The notes under the pieces were generated by a model. The model saw nothing but the letters and a program-made list of their open reading frames with translations, was not told the origin of the DNA and did not search any database. A stretch of 64,000 nt of DNA, taken from the NCBI RefSeq assembly GCF_902459465.1, contig NC_047063.1, positions 7,935,343-7,999,342 of the forward strand, written 5' to 3'. Positions 45,465-57,149 of this stretch are shown piece after piece. How positions within the stretch are numbered: position 1 is the stretch's first letter; each line of letters starts with the position of its first letter. This stretch comes from Asterias rubens. Taxonomy: Eukaryota; Echinodermata; Asteroidea; Forcipulatida; Asteriidae. The position numbers and the translations under genes were made by a program.

Positions 45465-45775
45465 TTATACAGCACATTTTACAATAAACATATCAATGCG
45501 CTTTACATTAGTGCCCTAGTCATTGGGCCAATTCCTTTTTAAATCTTTCTCAGCTCCCTGTGGCGTATATACAGCCCATGCTGCTGTGCGCTTAGATGGC
45601 TTTTTCAAAAATAATATCAACCTCTACATGTACCCTCACAGGTACCCATATATACCCCTGGGTTGAGAGAAGTAATTATAGTAAAGCATCGACCGGGATT
45701 CGAACCCACACTCCAATGACTTAACAACAGATTTTGAATTTGACGCTCTAAACCGCTCGGCCTTGATACCCTAAA
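45465..45775 (-). mobile_element. tRNA-derived SINE, minus strand
   Basis: Reversed it reads GGTATCAAGGCCGAGCGGTT, GGGTTCGAATCCCGGTCGA, CAACCCAGGGGTATATATGG, GGTACCTGTGAGGG and ends at the ATTGTAAAATGTGC tail. Same family as 28392-28790. It lies just beyond the transporter stop codon, so it may be in the 3' UTR. Confidence 0.8.
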
Positions 45776-45859
45776 AAGGAATTGACTCCCAAATGGTTGA
45801 AATGATAGACGCGAAGGTGCGTTCCATGTTGTGCAAGAGGTCATTACAGCCAAAGATAG

Positions 45860-46035
45860 TTACTCTACTGAAACTTGCGTCGGTGTAGGTTTGTTGATTC
45901 TCGGCCATCTGTCATCTTTAACCAACTTTGTCCATAGAAGATGTATGCCGAGTAAAAGGAAGGCTGAAATTCCTGCTACGATTCCAACAAAGTAGAAACT
46001 CATACTGTAACTGTTGGTCACGTCAAACATGTAAC
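45860..46035 (-). CDS. Transporter exon 4 (helix 12, C-terminus)
   Basis: Acceptor CTGTGGCAG|GTTAC. Encodes GYMFDVTNSYSMSFYFVGIV, AGISAFLLLGIHLLW and a short polar tail ending TQVSVE, stop at 45862-45860. Confidence 0.9.
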
Positions 46036-49000
46036 CTGCCACAGAAAAAACGATAACAAGATTATAACAAAATATAGACTATAATAAATTTGTCATCAAG
46101 CCCAGGGGACTATTGGTTGCTTAGTCGAGTTGCCATGACTGCTACAAAAATAGTCAAGACTTCCAGCTTGGTGAACCAATTGTGTCATTATCAACTATTC
46201 AAGACAACATTATCTACTCACCAAACACAATCAAACATCAGCGACACAATCCTTCAATCCTTTCAGTGTGAATTTCACTATATTGTACCTGCGGCAAAAA
46301 AATGTCGCATTGCATCTTGGGAATTAAACAATAGTTGCGACTAGTCGAGTAGTAAATTTTAACAATTCACTCAGGCCTGTTTGTCATCTTCTACGTCAAT
46401 GATAAAGCAACCTTAATACATCACTACTACTGTGAAGTAATCTGGATTTAAAAACAACAATATAGCCTGTTACATAATGATGACAACTTAACTTTAACAA
46501 GAAAAAACCCAGAAAGACTTGTTTAAAGGGCCTGTGTCGTCATGATCAAAGCAGGCTTGTGGCTGAACAGGGATGCATGCTCTCCAATATTAATATATGG
46601 ATGGAGGCCAAGCGCATCCTGTAAGTGGGTGAAAGTTCAACATTCTATGTTCAGCCACAGGTCTTCTTTGATCATGAAGACGAAACCCCTTTAAAATGAT
46701 TACAAACGAGAAAGGGACGGTAACTAACCTCCAATGTATGCTGATGACATGTTCCCAATAGCAACAACCACAAGCCCCATGCCGAATGCTCCTGGAAATC
46801 TATCCTTTCCGACGATCATACGAATGACTGTGGCCTGTAGGGGAATGTAGCCCCCAGCTGACACTCCAATAAGCACCGTGCAAATCACCTTTCCAGCAAA
46901 GTTATCAATGGCAGCAAGAATAGGTGCTCCAGTAGCTGCTAATAGCATGAAGAAGGCGTAGATGTACGCTGGTTGAATGACGTGAGCATCTACGAGACGA
47001 CCGTGGGTCAAACGGCTCAGGATGCTAGCCAATCCAAGAATAGAAATAAGTAGACTAGCATTTACCTCAGGGATGCCAACCGACTCGGCTTGAGCAGCGA
47101 TATAGGGTAATGTGATGCCAAACGTTGGGGAATTAGTTAATACAACCAACATAAAGAGACTGAAAACTCGATTCGTCCAAAGGAGGGAGATACCGGTGTG
47201 GTTTAGGAATGAGGTGAGTCTCCGACCGCACCTGCCCTGCGATACTACCTCAATCTCCTCGTCTTCGTGTTGCTTAGTGGGTTTGCAATCCTCCATCGGC
47301 TTGGCCTGACTGGTGGTAGAGGAACATGCGACGTTGCCTGGGTGCATGTTTCGATTTTCATCACCTGGAAGCTGACTGTAGCCTTCCTCACCAGACGACG
47401 AGGTTGCAATAGTCCGACTGACGGGTTTTTGTTTCTGTTTTCCAGGTTCCTTCATAAACATTGCGCAGACAATCACATGCCCTTGTATTGCACTGGAGAT
47501 CATGATAGCCCCTTTCCAAGAGTACATGTCGATCAAGAAGCGGTACACGATGGGCAAGATGACCATCCCTATACTTGCCCCGGTCATACATATGCCATTA
47601 GCCAACGCGTAATGTTTATGGAAACGTTCACTGACACTGATGATGGCGCCAGAGTATGACATCCCAAAGCCTATACCTATATAGGAAAGAAACAAATCAA
47701 GAGAGTTCGATGATTGAAATCGAGTCACAAGTTATTAATATGACCCATTGCACAACGCCTAAGGCACCTCCGCCATTCCTTGTGTGTACATTCTGACTCC
47801 CTAAAAAAAAGCCTGGCCACCCATGCACCACCCATTGTAGCCACAATGGGTGGTGCTGGACGGGCCAGCCCAGAACTAATTTTGTTGAACCACTAGCCCT
47901 TGGTTGACTAAATTGGGTTTAGAGTCCACAGCTAAAATTGCACTAGCTACAACACTGGACATGATAAGTGCGTGTTGAAGTGCGTTCCACATACCTTGTG
48001 CAAGGGGTCAACTAGGCACTTTAGGACGCCCTGCAGGCGTGAAAAACTAACTGTTATTTTTATTAACTGACTAATGCCATAAATGCCAGTTTGGAGTCAA
48101 TTTCCCTATTTGTTGTTGTGCACATTATAGATGCATTAGTATGCAGTTATACCCTCACCATATCTTTGCGCGCAATCTGACTACCATACCATGCAAGAAA
48201 AGTGGCAGAGGTTGTGTGTCCCCGCCCCCCCCCCCAATTCCCATACTTTAACACACTCTTTTCCTCATAGTACCCCCCACCCCCCACTTTTAAATCCTCC
48301 ACAGAATATCTGAGATCCAGTAGACAATAGATAGATTGCACTAAGCATCATCATCCCCCATATTTGATGATAAACGATGGGAAAGTGCGTACGTGCATGC
48401 TCTAGGCACAACTCTTAGCCAATGATAGCCTTGTACGCTTGCACATTTCATCAAATACATGTACGGTGTATGATGATGCTTAGTGCAACACAGCTCAAAA
48501 TTAAACTGGACCACAAGCCTGTGATGTTCCAAGGTCTTTGATGTTAGTGTCAGGCCAGTAAACATGTTCGAAGAGCGTGTGAGCGTGCAGGCCTGAAAGG
48601 GCAAGGGCAACAAGGTGTTTTCTTCTTGGTAAAGTCACCCTTTGTGGAAATCGTGAATTTCTACTGGACCATTTCAAGGGCACAAAGGCAATGACCAGGG
48701 GGCATGGAGGCAACCGCCTTTGTTGCCTTAGTGAAGCATCAGGCCTGCGGGTGCATTAAAGGCACTGTACACGTTTGGTAATTTTTGGTAATTATTCAAA
48801 ATATATATAGCATAAAACCTTACTTGGTAACGAGCAATGGAGAGCTGTTGATAGTATAAAACATTGTGATAAACCACTCCCTCTGAAGTAACATAGTTTT
48901 GAGAAAGAGGTAATTTCTCACTAAAATAATAAAAGACTTCTGGCCAGAAGCCTTTTATTCCTATCTGAAAGCACACTATATTGTACAACATGGGTGTTTT

Positions 49001-51215
49001 TTCTTTCATCATTTTCTTGCAACTTCAATGACCAATTAAGTCCAAATTTTCACAGGCTTATTTTATGCATGTTGGGATACACCAAGAGAGAAAGGTCTTT
49101 GACAATTACCAAACGTGTTCAGTGCCTATAACTGGTTTATTTGAAGTTACAAAAAAATACATTTACCTGTCATGAACGGAATTGTTATGAACAGAATATG
49201 GAATTGTTGAGCAAATGATGAAACGAGAAGACCAGCACATGATAGCAAGCACCCAGAAAACACAATCGGACGGACTCCGAAGTACCTTGTCATTGCCCCT
49301 GCAAATGGAGCTAACCAAATAAATAACAATCGTTATTAATATATATATTAAAATAATAATAATGAAAACCACAAATCCATCAAAGTGCTCATGGCGCTAA
49401 ATACAAACAATACAAGATACACAACAACCAAAATTGAAAGGTAAGCCTATAAACCTTTATCATGCTGTCACCATCTTGGTCATGTTCCCTGTTTCCAATA
49501 ACAGTAATGAATGCTAACATTTATTGTGCAAACATGGCACCAGACTATTATTTCATCCAGCCATAGTTTGTTTAATGTTGGAATGGAATAAAATCAAGAT
49601 GGCCACACCGTGATCAGAACACGTGGTAGAGAAAAACAATACAAATGCAATCTATAAAAACATTGAAGTGTAAAAATTAAACCATTTACTCAAATACTTG
49701 ATTGAAAAGATGCGTTTTAAGTTTGTTGTTAATATGGGTTAAAGAAACAGATGATTTTAATAGTGCAGGCAATTTGTTCCATAGCTTGGGGCATCATGTG
49801 AGAAATATTGGTCTCCCCATGAATGATTGGGTATGTGGGCTCAATATGGAGTCTAGAATTGTAAGACTGGAGTTTGCCAAGAGGATTGTATGGGTTGAGT
49901 AAGACTTTGAATATCATCAATATAAGCAAAAGCATTGTTGGTGAGTGATTAATACACATAAAGCAGTTCTGTTAATACTTATAATTCTACTATATTATTC
50001 TCTTTTTAAACCCAAAAAACTACAAAGAACAAGTTATAGATAGTGCACAAAGTTTACAAAGACAGAACCTAAAAGGCAAGGTATTCATTGTACCTTTGTT
50101 TTAATCCTATGTAAATAGCTAAATAGTAAAACTAACAGGTGTAATAATTTCATTTCAAAAGGTGGTAACTGGTAGTGTTTTTAAGATATTGCCCAAAATA
50201 TGTATTGGTTATGTCCACACAGGAAGCATAATGCAGAAACATTTCTATGGTGGTTGGAGCACTTGGCACCATTCTCAAAGCAATGGTGAAACATCAAAAT
50301 GAAATTGGCACAAATGTGTGGGTACAGAATAGATTTTGAGAAAGACCCTTGAGATCTAAAGCTACAGGACAAAACCCAAGTTGAGGAGTTACTAGCACAA
50401 AGGAAAATACAATCTTTCTTTTTTATGCTGTGATAAAATGAAATTTTGCACACAAGACCACAAAACAAAACTTGATACATAAAACTTAATACAAAAGCAT
50501 GGAAAATGCAATTTCAATGAGCCAGAAATGACTAGAGACATTTAATGTGTTTTAAATCGAGATTCAAGAGTAGTCAAGGAACTAGGTTCAGCAGTAACAA
50601 AACTCCACAAACGAGGAGCAGCTGTTAGCAAATGACCTTTCCCCCAAACTTCTTTGGAATGTGGCTCAAGAGGTTAAGGGACTTGAGATGATCAAAAACC
50701 AGAACGAGTGACGACGGGAGAGTGAATGAGGCAAAAAGAGCGAATGTGTCAAATGCTGTTTCGTCACATTAGTTGCTTGAATATTGCTTGAAGATAAATC
50801 GTTATCACACGTGGGCTCGAGGATTACAAAAAATAAGTGCGTCGGCATCCCATATCCAACTCGATCTTTGTGATTCTTGGTCCCATATCGATGCATCCCA
50901 ACGATGCCGAAGGCCTCGTTGGATATGGGACGCAGAAAGCCGAATATTTTTCCGTACTCCACTCGTGCTTGCGTGATAACTAATAATCTACTTACAAAAA
51001 CACAACAGCATAGCAAGCGTAGAAGATGACAACCACCCAACCAATGCAGAGCTTTCTGGGAACTCAGTGTACCATTCGATGTAGAAGACGCCCATCGAGC
51101 TGGCCGTTCCATGGGTTAAACTTGTTGTGATGCACGAAGCCAACAAAATAGGCCAGTGGTGAATCTCGGAGTCTGCGGAATACTTCGCCATGGTTGAGTA
51201 AAATCTTTATTCGGC
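45860..51215 (-). CDS. SLC16-like monocarboxylate transporter, MFS (gene span with introns)
   Basis: Four coding exons (51191-50996, 49310-49167, 47676-46729, 46035-45860) join in phase 1 at every border to give 487 residues, the usual size for SLC16/MCT carriers. Such proteins are 12-helix plasma-membrane transporters moving lactate, pyruvate, aromatic amino acids, thyroid hormone or other solutes, often with protons. The TM5 family motif is present as RFHKHYALANGICMTGAS (consensus F-x-K-R-R-x-LA-x-G-x-A-x-x-G). Other landmarks are TRYFGVRP, a Glu/Gln-rich cytoplasmic loop between helices 6 and 7, and IPLQATVIRMIVGKDRFPGAFG, close to the family TM10-11 segment, given here in full for orientation only. 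The TM1 motif [DE]G[GS][WF][GA]W is not visible: the N-terminus reads EIHHWPILL. Substrate cannot be predicted. Confidence 0.9.
46522..46696. mobile_element. TIR element with TTTAAAGGG ends
   Basis: Left TTTAAAGGGCCTGTGTCGTC, ATGATCAAAGCAGG, TGTGGCTGAACA; the right arm is the inverse (TGTTCAGCCACAGGTCTTCT, TTGATCATGAAGACG). In transporter intron 3, ending 32 bases before exon 3. Confidence 0.8.
46729..47676 (-). CDS. Transporter exon 3 (helices 4-11)
   Basis: Acceptor CCTATATAG|GTATAGG, donor TTGGAG|GTTAGT. Encodes GIGFGMSYSGAIISVSERF, the TM5 motif, the large hydrophilic loop (SSSGEEGYSQLPGDENRN... HEDEEIEVVSQ), then helices 7 to 11. One large exon here is usual for the family. Confidence 0.93.
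47825..47856. repeat. Perfect 14-base stem hairpin
   Basis: GCACCACCCATTGT, loop AGCC, ACAATGGGTGGTGC. Flanks GCCTGGCC and GGCCAGC extend the fold with a short internal loop. In transporter intron 2, within about 160 bases of exon 3. Confidence 0.8.
48587..48748. repeat. CAGGCCTG-ended MITE-like repeat, copy 3
   Basis: Bounded by GCAGGCCTG and CAGGCCTGC with the shared GACCATTTCAAGGGC core. It directly abuts a TTAAAGG element starting at 48756, inside transporter intron 2. Confidence 0.7.
48756..49131. mobile_element. TTAAAGGCACTG family MITE, subfamily 2
   Basis: Ends TTAAAGGCACTGTACACG and CGTGTTCAGTGCCTATAA. The interior AAAGACTTCTGGCCAGAAGC marks subfamily 2. It ends 36 bases from transporter exon 2. 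Confidence 0.85.
49167..49310 (-). CDS. Transporter exon 2 (helices 2-3)
   Basis: Acceptor TTGGTTAG|CTCC, donor GACAG|GTAAAT. Encodes SPFAGAMTRYFGVRPIVFSG, then CLLSCAGLLVSSFAQQFHIL, then FITIPFMTG. 144 bases, phase 1-1, as is typical of the second coding exon in MCT genes. Confidence 0.9.
50801..50980. mobile_element. TIR element beside transporter exon 1
   Basis: Left GTTATCACACGTGGGCTCGA ... GGCATCCCATATCCAAC; the reversed right end reads GTTATCACGCAAGCACGAGT ... GTCCCATATCCAACG. It stops 15 bases from the exon 1 donor. Confidence 0.7.
50996..51215 (-). CDS. Transporter exon with start codon
   Basis: A good acceptor TTTGCAG precedes 51215, so 24 bases of 5' UTR (51215-51192) come from an internal exon and a non-coding first exon must lie upstream. 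Start codon at 51191 in strong context CAACCATGG. Encodes helix 1 and the start of helix 2 (GWLSSSTLAMLLCF). Donor TTTTT|GTAAGT, phase 1. Confidence 0.88.
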
Positions 51216-51294
51216 CTGCAAACAATAAAATAATTCATGAATAATTGTCAAGTTGATCCACTGTAATGTTTAAATTAATTTTTAACTACAAGTA

Positions 51295-51664
51295 TTAAAG
51301 CCATTATACACATTCGGTACAGGAAAAAAAAAAAGTTCACAGATTTACAAATAATTTACAGGGTTTACAGAAGGTAATGGTGAAAGACTTCTCTTGAAAT
51401 ATTAGTCCATGAAATGCTTTACTTTTTGAGAAAACGGTAAAGCAATATAAATTCTCGTTAACGAGAAAGGATTTGTTATAAACACATGTCATGACACTGC
51501 GAAACGCGCGAAAACAGGAGTGGATTTTCCCGTTATTTTCTCCCGACTCCGATGTCCGATTGAGCCTAAATATTCACAGGATTGTTATTTTATATATAAG
51601 TTGTGATACACGAAGTGTGGGACTTGGACAATACTGTTTACTGAAAGTGTATAATGGCTTTAAA
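51295..51664. mobile_element. TTAAAGCCATT family MITE, tandem copy 1
   Basis: Starts TTAAAGCCATTATACACATT and ends AGTGTATAATGGCTTTAA. Contains the palindrome TTCTCGTTAACGAGAA and CGAAACGCGCG. Shares its terminal TTAA with copy 2. Confidence 0.85.
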
Positions 51665-52027
51665 GCCATTGGACCCTTTCGGTTCAGAAAAAAAAATAAA
51701 AGTTCACAGATTTACAAATAACTTACAGGGTTTACAGAAGCAATGGTGAAAGACTTCTCTTGAAATATTATTCCATGAAATGCTTTACTTTTTGAGAAAA
51801 CAGCAAAACAATATAAATTCTCGTTAACGAGAATTGCAGATTTATTTTAAACACATGACACGGCGAAACGCGCGGAAACAAGGGTGGGTTTTTCTGTTGT
51901 TTTCTCCCGACTCCGTTGACCGATTGAGCCTAAATTTTCACAGGTTTGTTATTTGATATAGAAGTTGTGGTACACAAAGTGTGGGCCTTGGACAACACTG
52001 TTTACTGAAAGGGTCCAATGGCTTTAA
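51659..52027. mobile_element. TTAAAGCCATT family MITE, tandem copy 2
   Basis: Starts TTAAAGCCATTGGACCCTTT and ends AAAGGGTCCAATGGCTTTAA, a better inverted pair than copy 1. The same interior (TTCTCGTTAACGAGAA, GGCGAAACGCGCGG). The two copies are head-to-tail and overlap at GGCTTTAAAGCC. Confidence 0.88.
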
Positions 52028-52514
52028 GCCTTTTTTTATGAAGCTTTCCCATGAATTTAAAATGAAGATTATGATCATTGTTATTATTATAATTTTCTTT
52101 GTCATAAACAGTACAAAACAAAATACATGACAATATACCCTGAGATGGGCAAGGGACAACAAAAGCAAGTAAACACTATGATCCATGCTAGATGCCAGTG
52201 AATGGGGCGCTAGATTCCTTTTTTTGAAGGTCATCTAATAACAAAACTTCGAAAAAAGGAATCTAGCGCCCAAGTCACTGGGTTTAGATCCATACCAAAG
52301 ATCTGTAGCCCCACATCTGGGGTACGCAGATACCTACACACTGGTTACTACGATACAGGTCATTACACTTACAGGTGGCAGGCCAGCCATGCTAAACAGA
52401 GCAAGCAAAAGGGTCAGTTCCCCGACAGTAGGGGTCAAGATAGAAAACCCCAACCAAGTCTCAATACTAAACAGTACTATTTAGTATTAGTTACCAGAGC
52501 GACACTCCCCTCCT

Positions 52515-52749
52515 GGGCCCAATTTCATAGACCTGCTAAGCACAAAAATTTGCTTAGCCTGAAATCTTTGCCTTGATAAAAACCGGATTACCAAACAAAT
52601 TTCCACTTGATTTTCAGGAAAGGCAAACAGCAACTGAAACAAGCAATATGCAACACACATGAGGATTTGGTTGGTAATCCTGTTTTCATCAAGGAAGAAA
52701 TGTCATGCTAATTTGTTGTGCTCAGCAGCTCTATATACAATTGGGCCTT
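52515..52749. mobile_element. GGGCCCAATTT-ended MITE, copy 1
   Basis: Starts GGGCCCAATTTCATAGACCT then GCTAAGCAC and ends GTGCTCAGCAGCTCTATATA then CAATTGGGCC. Interior GATAAAAACCGGATTACCAA and its inverse GGTTGGTAATCCTGTTTTCA form long arms. Confidence 0.88.
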
Positions 52750-53947
52750 GGCCCTCAAATGTCCCTGTAGAAATAAATATGAACAATAACAATTTGAACA
52801 AAAATAAAGAACAGTACAAAATAGTCCTCAAATTGGAAATCCCTCAAATTATTGGAGTCTATATCAAGAAGGGTAGAAAGAGGTTTTTCACAGTATCGGA
52901 CCTAAAACAATTTGCCCCACTCGTTTCCAAATGGTCCATTGTATCGTAGGAGGTCCTGTTTTCGAGGTGTCCCTAAAATCGTGGCAAATCTTTTACCTCT
53001 CTGTGCGCGATGTAAACAGTCCCTAAATAAAAATTGTGTGGTTTTATTTGCCAAGCAAAGAGTCTCCTCTCCCTTGATCAAAACTTGACCAAAACTTAGA
53101 AACACGTAAGGCTCCACTGGATATTTCCACTTGTAAATGCAAAAAGTTTGGTATTTTAGGCATTTCTACAAGGTACAAAAATATGTCATAATGTTGAGGC
53201 CATATAAAAATATTTGCCCACCGAAAAAGTTTCATCAAACACTATTTCAATTCACAATTCATGATGATCAAATCATGTGACTGAATATTTTGCTGAGCAT
53301 TCTGGGAAAAAAATACAGAGGCTTAAAGAAGCCATGTGCCTTATATCATTTTCTAATATTTTTGAAGATTTTTTTTGTAACCCTCCGATCAATATTATTA
53401 TTTATATTAAAATTTAAACGAGCAGCTTGTTGATTAAATTATCACTGTTTATTTATACGCTTAATTATAAATTTTAAGAGAAAAAAAGGGGAAAAAATAA
53501 ATAATAATCAGATTTGAAAGCCAATGATTTTTCACACTTTTTATTTAATTATTTATTTTTGTTATTTTTTTGCAAATTTCATTAAAAAATATTTTGAATA
53601 AAACGAAGACAACTGCTGGCTGTAGAGTCATACACAGAGTCTCAAAGAACACTTGTAGTCACTGTAGATGTTTCTTCCATGTATGGCTTCACCGGGAAAC
53701 CATGCTTTCTTGTTTGCCGTGAAAACAGGAAAAACTCAAAACAAATAGGGCCAGTTGAAGTCATCGAAGATCGGTGTGTAGTGTGAACATTTCAATGTCA
53801 ATCAAGTTTTAATATATGTTTGCACACTTCATATTAACAAAAGAAGGTAATTAGGGCATCGGTTGATATAAGGCATCATTACTTTTTTCCCAATTCAAAG
53901 AAAAAGGCATAATAGCGTGAAAACTGGTAAGGGGAGGATATTACTTA

Positions 53948-54138
53948 CCAGGAAAAAACTCCCATTGAGTCCCATTATTGATATTTTGAATGGGATTCAA
54001 TCACAATGGGATCTCATTGTTTCAATGGGGCTCAATGGGATCCCCTGTCAATCCCATTGATCCCGATAATCCCATTCAAATTTTCAATGGGATCCCATTA
54101 AATCCCATTAATTTTTTTCAATGGGAATTTTTTCCTGG
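53948..54138. mobile_element. TIR element built of AATGGGAT/ATCCCATT motifs
   Basis: Ends CCAGGAAAAAACTCCCATTG and CAATGGGAATTTTTTCCTGG are inverted. Between them AATGGGA or its inverse TCCCATT appears about ten times in 190 bases. Confidence 0.7.
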
Positions 54139-54437
54139 GTTAGGGCTGGGCATGGCTTTATATGGGATAGCTCGCATCACGGTCACACTTATATGGGATA
54201 GCTCGCATCACGGTCACACTTGTCCAAGGATCAGGGGATGGGCCGTGCCGTGTTGATGGAAGATGGATTTCCCAAGGAAGATCGGAACTACGAACAATGC
54301 AATCACAGAACACACTCAAAGAGTTAATTGATTTGTCTCTAAAACTACTCCCAATAACCTACCATACACTTACCATATAGATGAAACCTCCAGCCAGAAG
54401 TCCATGCAGAAAACAGTGGCAACAACTTTTACAAAAT

Positions 54438-54736
54438 AATAGACCTTTCTTTTGCAACGTCACAGCCCGAGTTTTTGCCAACCCAGCTTGGAAAACTATG
54501 GAAAGCCGTAAGTGCAAATTAAGAAAAGATCGCTATTTTTTGTAACAATGTAACCAAATTTGTTGATTTTGTTAAAAACAAAACAAATAATTATGAGAGG
54601 TATTTTATTTAATTGAAAGTTTGCAGAGAATGCTGAATTTGGTTAAAACATCTCTTTTTAAGATTTAGTGTTTTACTAACATTCGGCCGACCATACCAAC
54701 CAAGGCGGTTTGTTTATCAACAAAAGAAAGGTCTAT
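54438..54736. mobile_element. MITE with AATAGACCTTTCTTTTG ends
   Basis: Starts ATAGACCTTTCTTTTGCAAC and ends CAAAAGAAAGGTCTAT, exact over 16 bases. Shares the AATAGACCTT outer end with 30757-30935 but differs inside. Confidence 0.75.
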
Positions 54737-55672
54737 ATAGAAGATCCAAGATTGCGGGTGTGAACTAGCGCCCTCTGTTGTCTCTACAAAGAAAGCCATA
54801 CCAAATAAATATTGTTTTCAATGATAATTCCGATAAAAATGATGAATAATTATCCGGAAACCAGGGCGGCTAAAACTTCTGTTGAATTTGTTTTACCATC
54901 AGGGAAAACTCGAAGTCTTGAACATTGGAAAATCTAACCCACATAGAAAATAAACGTTGCCGCCTCGGGGGCGGGGGGTGGGGGGGAGGACTCAATAGGC
55001 TGCTTCTACCCCCCCCCCCCCCCCCCCCCCCTTTGCCTTGGTGATGGCTGGCTCTAGGATGCTGTAAATCCAGTCTGGCTCTTGCACAGTGAAATATAGT
55101 GCACTTTTCTATTATCTTTATTTTCGTTCTCTTTGCACCTTGCACCGTCATCCAGACGTCACCAACATCCCACTAACATCCCAGCTTATGGAAACCAGAC
55201 TCAAGACACATGTCTTTCGGTAAATGGTGGCTCTTGTGAGTGAACCGAAAGATGTGCAAAAGACGCCATCTTTTGTTGGATGTTGACAATTATTGCACTT
55301 GAAGGGTATTACACACAATGGCAAGTTACAATTTGTAATTGATGAGGATCGGAGACTTGATCCCATTCCCATAAGGACTTCATTTATATATAAAAGAAAT
55401 GCATCAATGATTACAAACCTAGAGTTTAGAGTGTATAGTTGCATATCGGTAATTGGCGCATTGTGTGATTACTTCACGATGCCCGGCGGCCATGGATTTG
55501 CAAAGTAATCATCATTGCCTTAATTTATAGCCCAAGAGCATTCAGCCACAACCCTTCTGAACTTTATTGTTAGTGTCCAATTAGGCTTAGTGTTTTATTG
55601 TGACATGAAGCTATGGTTAATGGATGGGCCTTTTATTGCCATGAAAAGTAGCAATAATAATAATATAAACCC

Positions 55673-56600
55673 TTAAAGGCACTGGACACTATTGGTAATT
55701 ACTCAAAAAATAACTATTAACCCTCTAGTCCCTGCACCGCCCGAGTTTCTGAAAACCAATTTTTCAAGATTCTTGCAGTAAACAACTGGAATCGTAGTTA
55801 AATTTTTAAAAGATAGCTTAATATTTATGCACAATTTTTTACCCTTTCGGTAATGTTTGTATAAAAGTACAAGCTCCCATTGGGAACAATAAACGAATAT
55901 TTTATTGTAAGGATAAAATGGACACAATAGCTTTTCAAGGCTTTTATCTGGCTCAATGTTCATACTAACTAAATGCGAAGGCGTTAGTTTTCGACAATAT
56001 CATCATTAATTATGAATAAATACAGTTTCCTTTGTGTTTACTAATTGGTAGGAGCTAAATTATTTCATCGTCATTAGCTTCGACAAGTCAACTGTGAAAG
56101 GAGAATTAATAATGATTTATAAACAACTGGATGGATTAACAAATGCGTAGACATCGAGTTTTCTTTTGATTTTCCCTTTTTTCTACAAACACAAGCTAGC
56201 GAGATTTCCTCCTATTAGCCTACCGCATACAGTGTATCGCTAGGCGGCTAGGCGGTCCAGTGGCTAAATAGTTAACATAAAACCTGACTTGGTAACGAAT
56301 AAACATTGTGAGAAACAGATCCCTATGAAGTACTGTAGATTTCGAAAAAGAAAGTGATATTATACGAATTTGATTTCGAGACCTCAGAATAGATTTTGAG
56401 ATCTCGAAATCAAGCATCTGGAAGCACACAACTTCGTGAGACAAGGGTATTTCTTCTTTCATTATTATTCGCAACTTCAGCAATGACGACCATTGACCTA
56501 AAAAAAATTATTATTTTATTTTTTGCATGTGTAGATAATATTATACCAAGTGATATGACTGGTCTTTGACAACATCAAAGGTGTCCAGTGTATTTAAATT
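55673..56600. mobile_element. TTAAAGGCACTGG family MITE split by a nested element
   Basis: The left end (55673-55716) and the remainder (56276-56600, from CATAAAACCTGACTTGG to GTGTCCAGTGTATTTAA) together make one subfamily 1 copy. The break falls in the ATTATTAGCATAAAACC stretch and holds a 559-base TIR element. Confidence 0.8.
55717..56275. mobile_element. Nested TIR element with TTAA ends
   Basis: Left end TTAACCCTCTAGTCCCTGCA pairs with the reversed right end TTAACTATTTAGCCACTGGA, both followed by CCGCC. TTAA stands at both borders, suggesting a TTAA target as used by piggyBac-like transposases. No transposase frame; non-autonomous. Confidence 0.7.
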
Positions 56601-57149
56601 AAATCAATTACAACTTCTGGTTTGATTTTGGAAGGCTACATAATAAAGCAGCTTTCGATAATAATAGTATTTATAACAAAGCATTTTTTTTTTTTTACAT
56701 TTCACTTCAAAGTAGTGAAAAATCAGTTTGTATGCCCTTTGAATCTAAGAAGCTGACGGTACGAGTAACGCGGCTTCTCAGATTGTGTATTTATTTTAGG
56801 GAATATTCTTTCTGCGTGGACAAACCTCTCAGGATTGTCAAAAACACGACTGTGAAGTTTTCATAAGTAATTCTAAATAGTGTATACATCTAAACATTAT
56901 AGAATTAAAACAAAAACAAATGTGTACTACTTCGCCTTATACATAAGAAACCAAGCGCCAAAATCGAAAGACAACGTGTCCCTTTAAGCGTTCAAGTGAA
57001 GCAGTGTTATTATTATTATTATTATTATGTTATTTTTATGGGAAGCAATTAAGAAACAAGTTAATGGAGACAATAACCATAATCCACTCTCGTGATATTA
57101 TCTTAATGGAGTCTAGTTTATTGTTCCATGATCTGACGTGTATGCTGTG

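Larger units (their letters stand above)
41447..45859. other. Region between APEX2 and the transporter
   Basis: Holds the three-unit repeat, the MITE at 42330-42703, tRNA-like sequences (42743-42893), a TIR element (43222-43370), poly-C tracts, a repeat shared with 37960-38035 (43860-43990) and the SINE at 45465-45775. No gene supported. Confidence 0.55.

Noticed and set aside
50666..51112. 148-codon minus-strand frame overlapping transporter exon 1
   Set aside because: Different frame from the transporter exon and runs through a TIR element; no family recognised.
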